A stretch of DNA of 64,000 bases from Gp6-AA40 sp036274155 (GTDB lineage Bacteria > Acidobacteriota > Vicinamibacteria > Vicinamibacterales > UBA2999), in assembly GCA_036274155.1 (NCBI GenBank), contig DASUGH010000165.1, forward strand, positions 20,309-84,308, written 5' to 3'. The notes beneath the pieces are model-generated. The model saw only the letters and a program-made list of their open reading frames with translations. It was not told where the DNA came from and did no database searches. Shown here in pieces: positions 1 through 7,332 of this stretch; the stretch's first letter is position 1; each line of letters begins with the position of its first letter. Made by a program: the position numbers and the translations under genes.

Positions 1-177
1 GGCACCACCCGCCTGGATCACCTCGAGGAAAACGTGCAGGCGCAGCACGTTCGTCTGACCGAAAGCACGATCGATCGTCTCAACCGTCTCATCAACCCGG
101 GGACGGTGTCGGGGGCGCGCTACAACGAAGCCACGCAGGCCGAGATCGATACAGAGGAGATCGCGTTCGGCGCGTAG
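1..177 (+). CDS. Aldo/keto reductase, C-terminal fragment (5' end outside window)
   Basis: Only the last 58 residues are present; the frame is open from the first base and stops at 175-177. The fragment begins GTTRLDHLEENV and continues with a short helix-rich tail, which is how many NAD(P)H-dependent aldo/keto reductases end: a 'G..++.HLEEN..A' segment after the cofactor-binding loop, then 'L....I.RLN.L'. The substrate cannot be told from this part. It lies 16 bases upstream of the LigI gene on the same strand, so the two are probably co-transcribed and the reductase may act on an aromatic-pathway aldehyde; that link is inference from position only. Confidence 0.6.
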   Translation, partial: GTTRLDHLEENVQAQHVRLTESTIDRLNRLINPGTVSGARYNEATQAEIDTEEIAFGA

Positions 178-193
178 TCCCGGGACAAGCACT

Positions 194-1105
194 ATGCCGC
201 CTGCGTTCACCGTCACACCCGGTTGGTTGCCGTTTCATCCGACCCCTTCGGTGCCAGCGTTCAAGGTTCCCCAGGGTGCCGTGGACGCGCACTGCCACGT
301 GTTCGGGCCAGGAGACGTCTTTCCGTATGCGCCCGAACGGAAATACACGCCGTGCGATGCGCCGAAGGAGCAGCTCTTCGCGCTGCGCGATCGGCTGGGG
401 TTCGAGCGGAACGTCATCGTGCAGGCGACGTGTCACGGCACCGACAATCGGGCGCTCGTCGATGCGCTGCTGGCGTCAGAGGGCCGCGCCTGCGGCGTTG
501 CCACTGTCGACCGCAACGTCACCGACGTGGAGTTGCGCGATATGCACGCGGCAGGCGTCCGCGGCACACGGTTCAACTTCGTGAAGCGGCTCGTGGATTT
601 CACCCCGCGCGATGTCCTGACGGAGATTGCTGCGCGTATCGCTCCGCTCGGCTGGCATGTGGTCGTCTACTTCGAAGCCGCCGATCTGCCTGATCTCTGG
701 GACTTCTTCACCGCGCTGCCCACCATCGTCGTGGTCGACCACATGGGCCGTCCCGACGTGCGCAAACCGGTCGGCGGCCCGGAGTTCGAGCTGTTCGTGC
801 GGATGATGCGCGAGCACGACAACATCTGGTCGAAGGTCAGCTGTCCGGAACGCCTGTCCTACTCCGGCCCTCCGGCACTCCACGCCGAACGGCACGCGTA
901 CCGTGACGTCGTGCCATTTGCCCGGCGCCTGGTCGAAACGTTTCCCGACCGGGTTCTCTGGGGAACCGACTGGCCCCACCCGAACCTGAAGGACCACATG
1001 CCCGATGATGGGCTCCTGGTGGACTGGGTGCCGGAGATCGCGGTCACGCCGGAGCTGCGGCAGAAGCTGCTCGTCGAGAATCCGATGCGACTCTACTGGA
1101 GCTGA
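194..1105 (+). CDS. ligI: 2-pyrone-4,6-dicarboxylate lactonase (LigI-type amidohydrolase)
   Basis: 303-residue amidohydrolase-superfamily protein (PF04909 type). LigI opens the lactone ring of 2-pyrone-4,6-dicarboxylate to 4-oxalomesaconate in the protocatechuate 4,5-cleavage pathway. Seen: the N-terminal DAHCHVFGP with the paired histidines H33 and H35, the mid-protein VVVDHMGRPD, and a C-terminal WGTDWPHPN carrying the catalytic aspartate; all three are typical of LigI and the length fits the family. The ATG at 194 is chosen because upstream sequence belongs to the preceding gene, though no strong ribosome site is visible. LigC and a LigAB fusion 3.8-6 kb downstream give the two preceding reactions, which supports the specific function over other amidohydrolases. 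Confidence 0.85.
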   Translation: MPPAFTVTPGWLPFHPTPSVPAFKVPQGAVDAHCHVFGPGDVFPYAPERKYTPCDAPKEQLFALRDRLGFERNVIVQATCHGTDNRALVDALLASEGRACGVATVDRNVTDVELRDMHAAGVRGTRFNFVKRLVDFTPRDVLTEIAARIAPLGWHVVVYFEAADLPDLWDFFTALPTIVVVDHMGRPDVRKPVGGPEFELFVRMMREHDNIWSKVSCPERLSYSGPPALHAERHAYRDVVPFARRLVETFPDRVLWGTDWPHPNLKDHMPDDGLLVDWVPEIAVTPELRQKLLVENPMRLYWS

Positions 1106-1120
1106 CGAGCAGACCCGCCG

Positions 1121-4100
1121 TCAGGGAACGGACACGACGATGTCGGGGAAGAAGCCGGGCGTGACGGTCAGTTCCTGTGCGCCGGCTGCGAGCTTCTTCA
1201 AGAGCTCGGGATCGAACCATTCGTTGGGCTCTGCATCGGTGAGTGTCGCGATCCAGTAGTTGCCCGGTGGCACGTCGCGGAACGTGAACCGACTGTTCTG
1301 ATCGGGCTGTGTGGCGAAGACGCGCACGGCTGGCAGCGCCCATGCCTCTGCCTCACGGGCAAACAGCACGACGAACAGGTTCCTGGCAGGCTGACCGCTG
1401 GCGCTTCGGATCCGTCCAGACAACTGCAGGGGACCGCCTGAGACCACGACATCGACACTGACCGACGCGCCGGGCTTCAGTTCGATCCCGGCGTTCAATC
1501 GCTCGCTGCCCTCGACTGTCTGTGAGAGGATCGCGGGAAGTACAGCGTTCCTCGGACCGGTGAGTGTCAAGCGATAACGACCCGGAAACAGGTTGGTGAA
1601 GGTGAACCGGCCTTCGGTGTCCCAGCTCGCAACTGCCGGCTGGAGGCCTGCGGCGACCGGCTCTCCCATTCGGGTCGCTTGCAACCGCACACTCGTCACG
1701 AGCGGCGGACCGATTGAACCAGCCGTCCGAATGCGGCCCGTGAGCACCTGCTCGCGAGACAGATCGAGGATCACGCCCTCCAGATCGCCTGTCACCGTCA
1801 CATCGATCGAGCCCGAGAGATTCGTCCGTGGCTGACTTGCGATGGATGAAGGGCGCGTCGTCAGCGTGTACCGTCCAGGAAGCACGCCGTTGATGGTGAA
1901 AGCGCCCCTCTCGTCGCTCGTGCCGAGGCGGAGCGGAGCCGTGCCAACCGAGAGGGATGGATCGTTGCTGAGGAGCTGCACGCTGATACGCGGCGCCGGT
2001 TGTCCATCGGGACCCCGAACGATTCCGCTCACCCTGGCGAGCGACACGAGCGCCGTCTGCAGCGACACCGTGCGTTCCTCGCCGGCAGCGAGCTGCAACC
2101 GCGCGCCGCGCGCCGCGTCGGCCTGGGTCGGGTAGGACACAGGTGCGTACATGACGCTCAGCGGCGCGGCGATCGCGCCGGGCTTTCCCGCGGCCGCATC
2201 GAGGTCGGCCTGAGTTGTCAGCGCCACGGCTGACGTCGCTCCGTTGCCGCGCGGGCGCGCGTCGATCACATACTCACCGGGAGCCAGGCCGTAGATGCGG
2301 AACTCTCCCTCGGTGTTCGTGACCGGCGGCGCGAGTCGCCCGGTTTGACGGACGGCGACGAGCTCCCGCCCTTGCGGCTGCCATCGGTACTGCCGCACCC
2401 CAACCTCAACGTCGGCCATCGGCAGACCGTACTGATCGAGCACGGTGCCGGTGATCGACGCGCCCTTCATGATGGGGAAGGTGATGTCCGCGACCTGCTG
2501 GCCTGCGGCGACCGATACCGGCGTGCCCGGCTCGTCCGGCCGCCGGGCGCCGTAGATCGTCGGGACATACCCGGTCTTGAACGTATAGATCGTGTGCTGG
2601 CCTGGCGGCACATCCGTCAGCAGGAAACGGCCGTCGTCATCGCTGTACACGCCAGGGTCGAGCCCGCTGGCCAGGCTCAGTCGCATGCCGGCGATGGGAG
2701 TATTCGTCAAGGCGTCGATGACGCGTCCGCCGATACTGCCGCCGCCTGATGGCCGGCCGGAGACGCTGCGCGTCTCGGCGATGTCGACCGCGTCGAGCGG
2801 GAGAGCGGGAGGCTTCAGTTGCGCGGCGCGCGGCGCAGGTGCAGTCGTCACACGAAGGTCGCGACTCGTGACGACACCCTCGTCGAGACTGACCCGCGCG
2901 GCGAGGGGAGCGAGCACTTCGAAGAGTGCGCCGCCGCGCCAGTCGCGCTGGGTGGCACCGCGCACGGCGCAGACGTAGTAATCGCCGGCGGGCAGCTCTG
3001 CGAGCACGAAGGTTCCGTCGGCTGCGGGGCGCGCCTGCCGGAGACTTCGGCCGATGCCGTAGTCGATCCACAACGATTCGTCGGCGGGAAACAACAGCAC
3101 CGCGACCCGGTCAGCGTCCTGGATGTCCAGGACACGGCCACGCAGTTCAGCGGTCAGATTCGTGAGTGTCACAGCCACGTCGGAGACGTCGCGCGTGACG
3201 ACCAGCGGCGTGCTGCTGACATCGCGGCCGCCGATCATCGCCGACCGAATCGTCCACGACCGTGCGGCAGTGCTCGCGGATCGATCCGGCCTCAGACCCG
3301 CTCGATCGATCGGGACCCGAGCTCCCGCGCTGACGATATAGCGTCCGGGCGTGACGGTCACCGTGAACCGCCCGTCGCTGTCTACCGGGAACGCTGGAGG
3401 AACGACGTCACTTCCAGAAAGCTCGTTGTCGCGGGTGAGCGTCACGCTGGCCGCCGTGGACGATGGCGCGGCGCCGTCGAGCTGTACGCGGCCGCTCACG
3501 CGCAGGCCGCGATGAACGGCGACGGTCACGTCGATGTCGGCGCTCCCGACGTCGACGCTGGCGCGCGCCCAGGCATCGTTGGCAGCGGCGCCGCGGCCGC
3601 TCACCACGCCGGTGAAGAGGGTAGAGATGATGTACTGGCCAGCCGGGATGTTGTCGAACACGAAGCGGCCGTCCGCGGTCACGGCTACCGCGCGCTGCAG
3701 GCCGCCTTCGTCTCGAGCACTGATGGAGATCCGGTTCGGAATGACGGCGCCGTCGGTGCTTCGCAATGTGCCGGTAATCCGGTGCGCGGGAATGAGCGGC
3801 ATGCTGATGTCGAGGCCGCCGCGGTCTTCACCCGACTTCACGCTGATCACGGCGGCCCCCGCCAGGTCGGGGGAGGCCGGAAAGTACGTGGTCGCCAGCG
3901 CGAACCGCGTTCCAGTCGCCGTGGTCACGCCACGGGCGCGGCCATCGTCGCTGACCGCTGAAATCAGATAGTCGCCGGGCCGCACACGGATGGAAAACGC
4001 TCCCCGGTCGTCAGTGAACGACAGCCCTCCTGTGAGACTGCGGCGTCCCATGAAGACTGTCCACTGCTGCGCATAGACGCGCGCGTTGCCGACAGGTTCG

Positions 4101-4600
4101 CCCGACTCGGTTGTGACGCGGCCGCTCAGTACCGCATCGCGCCAGACCGGCACGGTCACGGTGAGGCGATCGCCGCTTCGAACCGTGAGGTTGAAGTCCG
4201 GCAGGACAATCATCCCTGTAGTCTCAGCGGGGGACCGTTCGTCGGGGAGGCGCGGTCTCGTCTCCTGGTAGGCACCAGTCGTCCAGCCCGGACGGCTGGC
4301 AGTAACGGCGAAGCGGCCTTCGGGTAGTGCGGAAAAAGCGAAACGGCCCTCGGCATCGGTGAGGACCGTTCGGCCCGCCATCCGGCGCCCATCCGCCGGG
4401 TCGCGCGCGATCGACACCATGGCGCCCGGCACGGCGGCGCCCGTCACGCCATCGACGGAGCGGCCCGTGACGACGGCGGATCCTGAGGCAGTGCTGGGCT
4501 GCGCGAGGAGCTCGAACGACGAGACACCGATTGCCACAGCGCTCGCAGCGATCAACCCGACGCCCAGGATCATTGGTCTGGCGCGAACCGAAAAGCTCAT
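1121..4600 (-). CDS. Giant exported protein of about ten carboxypeptidase-regulatory-like domains
   Basis: 1159-residue protein with an N-terminal hydrophobic segment (ILGVGLIAASAVAIG, about residues 10-30), so exported or membrane-anchored. The rest is roughly ten repeats of an 85-110 residue beta-sandwich unit of the carboxypeptidase-regulatory type, each recognisable by 'G.V....G.P...A.V', 'T+..G.F.F..+PPG.Y.+.A...G'. No enzyme domain, barrel or catalytic motif is seen. The start is the ATG at 4600: a GAGG site lies 7 bases upstream, better than the GTG at 4603. It is convergent with ligI (stops 15 bases apart) and divergent from ligC. Known: such domains are stalk or adhesion modules in Bacteroidota and Acidobacteriota. 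A role in surface binding or as a scaffold is inference. Confidence 0.75.
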   Translation of the reverse strand: MSFSVRARPMILGVGLIAASAVAIGVSSFELLAQPSTASGSAVVTGRSVDGVTGAAVPGAMVSIARDPADGRRMAGRTVLTDAEGRFAFSALPEGRFAVTASRPGWTTGAYQETRPRLPDERSPAETTGMIVLPDFNLTVRSGDRLTVTVPVWRDAVLSGRVTTESGEPVGNARVYAQQWTVFMGRRSLTGGLSFTDDRGAFSIRVRPGDYLISAVSDDGRARGVTTATGTRFALATTYFPASPDLAGAAVISVKSGEDRGGLDISMPLIPAHRITGTLRSTDGAVIPNRISISARDEGGLQRAVAVTADGRFVFDNIPAGQYIISTLFTGVVSGRGAAANDAWARASVDVGSADIDVTVAVHRGLRVSGRVQLDGAAPSSTAASVTLTRDNELSGSDVVPPAFPVDSDGRFTVTVTPGRYIVSAGARVPIDRAGLRPDRSASTAARSWTIRSAMIGGRDVSSTPLVVTRDVSDVAVTLTNLTAELRGRVLDIQDADRVAVLLFPADESLWIDYGIGRSLRQARPAADGTFVLAELPAGDYYVCAVRGATQRDWRGGALFEVLAPLAARVSLDEGVVTSRDLRVTTAPAPRAAQLKPPALPLDAVDIAETRSVSGRPSGGGSIGGRVIDALTNTPIAGMRLSLASGLDPGVYSDDDGRFLLTDVPPGQHTIYTFKTGYVPTIYGARRPDEPGTPVSVAAGQQVADITFPIMKGASITGTVLDQYGLPMADVEVGVRQYRWQPQGRELVAVRQTGRLAPPVTNTEGEFRIYGLAPGEYVIDARPRGNGATSAVALTTQADLDAAAGKPGAIAAPLSVMYAPVSYPTQADAARGARLQLAAGEERTVSLQTALVSLARVSGIVRGPDGQPAPRISVQLLSNDPSLSVGTAPLRLGTSDERGAFTINGVLPGRYTLTTRPSSIASQPRTNLSGSIDVTVTGDLEGVILDLSREQVLTGRIRTAGSIGPPLVTSVRLQATRMGEPVAAGLQPAVASWDTEGRFTFTNLFPGRYRLTLTGPRNAVLPAILSQTVEGSERLNAGIELKPGASVSVDVVVSGGPLQLSGRIRSASGQPARNLFVVLFAREAEAWALPAVRVFATQPDQNSRFTFRDVPPGNYWIATLTDAEPNEWFDPELLKKLAAGAQELTVTPGFFPDIVVSVP

Positions 4601-4956
4601 CACGCGGCCTCGACGGAACGTTTATCCCGCTTTGTGGATAGTACTGGCAACGGGCCAGCCATTCGCGTCGATCTGGACGTCCCGTGCGGCCGGTCCGCCG
4701 TAAGCAGGCCGGGAGGTCCGCCGATGTGCGAACTGACAAGGTTCAGGTCCGCGCAGCCGAGGGCGCTCGCGCGGCCGACGGTGACCCTGATGTACATTGA
4801 TGTGCTCGTCCAGGTGCCTGGTCCGGCTTCAGCCGGCAGTGCGCCTGTTTGCCTGTGTGTAGGGTCCGGCTTCAGCCGCACCAGTCCGCCTGAAGGCGGA
4901 CCCTGCGTCAGTGTCCTGGTGCGCGTTCGGCCGGCGGGCTCACACGCGGAGGGTCG
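4601..4956. other. Divergent intergenic region between the giant repeat protein and ligC
   Basis: 356 bases without a convincing gene. It must hold promoters for both divergent genes, but no clear -35/-10 pair stood out. The ligC-proximal half is filled with GC-rich palindromes (separate entry). A GGAGG ribosome site sits just upstream of the ligC ATG. The open frame that spans this gap on the plus strand is rich in Pro, Ser and Val produced by the palindromes and is not considered coding. Confidence 0.6.
4821..4904. repeat. REP-like hairpins of the TTCA/TGAA-loop family upstream of ligC
   Basis: Three palindromic cores: CCGGCTTCAGCCGG at 4823-4836, a related imperfect copy at 4864-4880, and GTCCGCC-TGAA-GGCGGAC at 4884-4901. 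The last two are enclosed by an outer stem, AGGGTCCG (4861-4868) pairing with CGGACCCT (4897-4904), so the block can fold as a branched structure. The same core recurs near 7.3, 19.4 and 60.9 kb. No T-run follows, so a simple terminator is unlikely. Confidence 0.7.
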
Positions 4957-5886
4957 ATGAAAATCTGTCTGGCAGGTACTGGAGCAATGGGCGAGATTCA
5001 CGCGAAGGCGCTCGCCAAGATCGAGGGTACCGAGATTGTGGCCATCGTGGCGCGGACGCCGGACGGAGCCGAGAAGTTCGCAGCGAAGTGGAATATTCCG
5101 TTCCATACGACCGACCTGTCGGCCGGCATCGATCGGCCCGGCGTCGACGCGGTGATCCTCACGACGCCGAGCGACCAGCACTGCGCGCAGACGCTGCTGG
5201 CTCTGTCGAAGGGGAAGCACGTGCAGGTCGAGATCCCGATGGCGCTGAATCTGGCCGACTCGCAGCGGATGCTCGACGCCTCGCGCAAGGCCGGAAAAGT
5301 GTGCATGGTCACGCACACGCGGCGCTTCTCGAGCCCGCACCGTGAGATCCGCCGCCGCATCCGTGAAGGCACCTTCCACCTGCATCACATGGTCGTGGAG
5401 ACCTATTTCTTCCGGCGTACGAACCTGAACATGCACGGTCAGCCGCGCTCGTGGGTGGACAACCTGCTCTGGCATCATGGTTGCCACTCGGTGGATCTGG
5501 CGCAGTGGATGCTCGACGATCCGAGCTGGGATGCGTGGGGGCAGAAGGGGCCGGATCACCCGCAGCTCGGCATCCCGATGGATGTGTCGGTCGCGATGAA
5601 GTCGAAGAAGGGACCGCTCTTCACGATGGCGATGTCGTTCAACAACAAAGGGCCCTTCGGCGGCTTCTACCGCTACATCGGCGAAGAGGAGACCTACAAG
5701 GTGTATCGCGACACGATGACCGACAGCGAGGGCAAGGACGTGCCGCTCGACAACATCGCTGCTTTCGATCGCCAGGACGTCGAGTTCGTTGCTGCCATCC
5801 GAGAGGGGCGCGAACCGGAGTCGAGCGCATCCAGCGTGTTGCCGACGATGGCGCTTCTGGACAGGATCGACAGGGCGATGCAGTAA
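4957..5886 (+). CDS. ligC: 4-carboxy-2-hydroxymuconate-6-semialdehyde dehydrogenase (LigC-type, Gfo/Idh/MocA family)
   Basis: 309-residue NAD(P)-dependent oxidoreductase. LigC oxidises the hemiacetal form of the ring-cleavage product of protocatechuate to 2-pyrone-4,6-dicarboxylate. Seen: the N-terminal Rossmann motif LAGTGAMGEIH, then GKHVQVEIP, VCMVTHTRRF, and ETYFFRR with PRSWVDNLLWHHGCH, the last three being close to the characterised Sphingobium LigC as I remember it rather than to generic sugar dehydrogenases. The ATG at 4957 follows a GGAGG site. The gene is followed after a repeat-filled gap of 206 bases by the LigAB fusion, which makes its substrate. The neighbouring lactonase supplies the next step, so the assignment is well supported by both motif and context. 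Confidence 0.85.
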   Translation: MKICLAGTGAMGEIHAKALAKIEGTEIVAIVARTPDGAEKFAAKWNIPFHTTDLSAGIDRPGVDAVILTTPSDQHCAQTLLALSKGKHVQVEIPMALNLADSQRMLDASRKAGKVCMVTHTRRFSSPHREIRRRIREGTFHLHHMVVETYFFRRTNLNMHGQPRSWVDNLLWHHGCHSVDLAQWMLDDPSWDAWGQKGPDHPQLGIPMDVSVAMKSKKGPLFTMAMSFNNKGPFGGFYRYIGEEETYKVYRDTMTDSEGKDVPLDNIAAFDRQDVEFVAAIREGREPESSASSVLPTMALLDRIDRAMQ

Positions 5887-5950
5887 TCTGGAGATGGCGG
5901 CGTCGGATCGTCGCAGCCCGAGCTCGGCCTCGGTGGGGAACTGTCAGGTG

Positions 5951-6060
5951 GTCGCAGCACCGGGCTTCAGCTCGGTGGGGAAATATCAGTCGTCGCGGCA
6001 CCGAGCTTCAGCTCGGTGGGAAATATCAGTGGTCGCAGCACCGAGCTTCAGCTCGGTGGC
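5951..6060. repeat. Three tandem ~39-bp units, each with an ACCGAGC-TTCA-GCTCGGT hairpin
   Basis: Units at about 5951-5990, 5991-6029 and 6030-6060 share 'GTCGC(A/G)GCACCG(A/G)GCTTCAGCTCGGTGG' (split here: GTCGC, GCACC, GCTTCAGC, TCGGTGG) and the linker GGGAAATATCAG. The palindrome in the second and third copies is a perfect 7-bp stem with a TTCA loop; the first has one change. The array lies in the ligC-ligAB gap, ending 32 bases before the ligAB start, so it would be transcribed as an intercistronic stem-loop cluster. A weaker fourth copy may lie at 5920-5945. Confidence 0.8.
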
Positions 6061-6092
6061 GAGCAGGTCACAGGCGTCAGAGGAGTAGAGCC

Positions 6093-7274
6093 ATGGGCGA
6101 AATCGTAGCAGCCGTTGGAACGTGTCACACGCCATACATGTTCACGCGGCCGCCGGACGAGGACCCGGCGCAGCTCGAACAGGCCGGACGCAGCATGCAG
6201 GAGCTCGGCCGGGTGCTCGACGAGAGCAGGCCGGACGTCATCCTCTTCTTCGGCGCCGACCACGTCGAGACGTTTTCGGTGACCTGCATTCCGAGCTTCG
6301 CCATCATCGCCGGCAACCGCGCGATTGCCCGGTTCGCCGGACGTGAGCACGATCTGCCGATTCACCGCGAGATGGCCGAGGACATCCTCAACAAGCTCGT
6401 CGTCGATCACCACTTCGACATGGCGTATTCAGAGGACGCCGAGCTCGGACATGCGTTCTCGATTCCGTTCGAGTACGTGATCGGCAAACGTCCCATCCCG
6501 GTCATCCCGTTCTTCACGAACGTGTACGTGCCGCCGCTGCCGACGCCGCGGCGCTGCGCGGCTCTCGGCAAGGCGATCGCCGAGATCGTCAAGGGGCGCA
6601 GCGAGCGCGTGGCGATCATCGCGAGCGGCGGCATGTCCCATTTCCCCGGCACCAGCAAGTATCTGTATCCGGAGTTCGATTTCGACCGCTGGCTGCTCTC
6701 GCAGTTCGAGACGGGGAACATGGACGCGCTGCTCTCCATGACCGGCACGCAGCTCGACGAAGTGGGCAACACCGAGCTGCTCAACTGGGCAGTGATGTTC
6801 GGCGCCATCGGCCAGCACGAAGGCGAGCTGATCGACTACATCCCGACCTGGCACCACGGTCTGGGGATGATGCGCTTCCTGCCAGAGCGTGCCCGGGTGA
6901 ATGCGCCGACGAAGGTCGCGGAGCTGTATGGCGGGTTCAAGTTTCAGAACCAGGGGTTCCAGTTCTACAAGCACCCACCGGCCGAGGCCTACGGGCTCAA
7001 CAAGCTGATGTTCGAATCGCGCCACAGCGCCGAGTTGCGCAACCGGATCATCAACGACTTCGAGAAGGTCGCGGACGAGTACGGACTGAAAGGGAAACAG
7101 CGGGAAGCCGCCCGCGAACTGATCAACGTCGGGATGGGCGGCAAGGTGAGCGATCACGTCGGCCCGCTGGCCGAGGCCGGAGCGCACCCGCTGCAGGCGC
7201 TGATGTCGCTGCACGTGATCTTTTCGACCAGCCACAAGCGCGGCCAGGAAGCGATGGCGCAGGCGAAGCACTGA
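6093..7274 (+). CDS. ligAB: Protocatechuate 4,5-dioxygenase, catalytic and small subunits fused (LigB-LigA order)
   Basis: 393 residues. Residues 1-270 match the class III extradiol dioxygenase catalytic subunit LigB: iron ligands expected at H12 (VGTCHTPY), H57 (FFGADHVE) and E228 (GNTELLNW), and the acid-base histidine H183 (SGGMSHF). Residues about 298-390 match the LigA small subunit. The enzyme would open the protocatechuate ring between C4 and C5. The order B then A also occurs in gallate dioxygenases (DesB/GalA), so gallate or a methylgallate is an alternative substrate; adjacent ligC favours protocatechuate because the gallate route does not need LigC. The start is the ATG at 6093, after an AGGAG site at 6081-6085; the longer upstream frame is repeat-derived. 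Confidence 0.85.
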   Translation: MGEIVAAVGTCHTPYMFTRPPDEDPAQLEQAGRSMQELGRVLDESRPDVILFFGADHVETFSVTCIPSFAIIAGNRAIARFAGREHDLPIHREMAEDILNKLVVDHHFDMAYSEDAELGHAFSIPFEYVIGKRPIPVIPFFTNVYVPPLPTPRRCAALGKAIAEIVKGRSERVAIIASGGMSHFPGTSKYLYPEFDFDRWLLSQFETGNMDALLSMTGTQLDEVGNTELLNWAVMFGAIGQHEGELIDYIPTWHHGLGMMRFLPERARVNAPTKVAELYGGFKFQNQGFQFYKHPPAEAYGLNKLMFESRHSAELRNRIINDFEKVADEYGLKGKQREAARELINVGMGGKVSDHVGPLAEAGAHPLQALMSLHVIFSTSHKRGQEAMAQAKH

Positions 7275-7301
7275 GCGATCGAGCGGGCTGCGGTCTATAC
7301 G

Positions 7302-7323
7302 AGGCGGACCTGAAGGTCCGCCT
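7302..7323. repeat. Perfect 9-bp hairpin with TGAA loop between convergent genes
   Basis: AGGCGGACC (7302-7310), TGAA, GGTCCGCCT (7315-7323). It lies between the ligAB stop (7274) and the stop of the convergent VWFA gene (7333), where a two-way terminator would be expected, but there is no T-run on either side. It is an inverted-orientation member of the hairpin family listed near 4.8, 19.4 and 60.9 kb. Confidence 0.75.
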
Positions 7324-7332
7324 GACAATCGT

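Noticed and set aside
4634..4960. 108-codon plus-strand frame upstream of ligC
   Set aside because: Its second half is translated palindrome sequence and it overlaps the ligC start; no homologue recognised.
5951..6060. CRISPR array in the ligC-ligAB gap
   Set aside because: Only three units, with linkers that are also repeated, so these are hairpin repeats, not spacers.
7302..7323. Classical bidirectional terminator
   Set aside because: The hairpin is perfect but lacks a T-run on both strands and belongs to a dispersed hairpin family; termination remains possible but is not shown.
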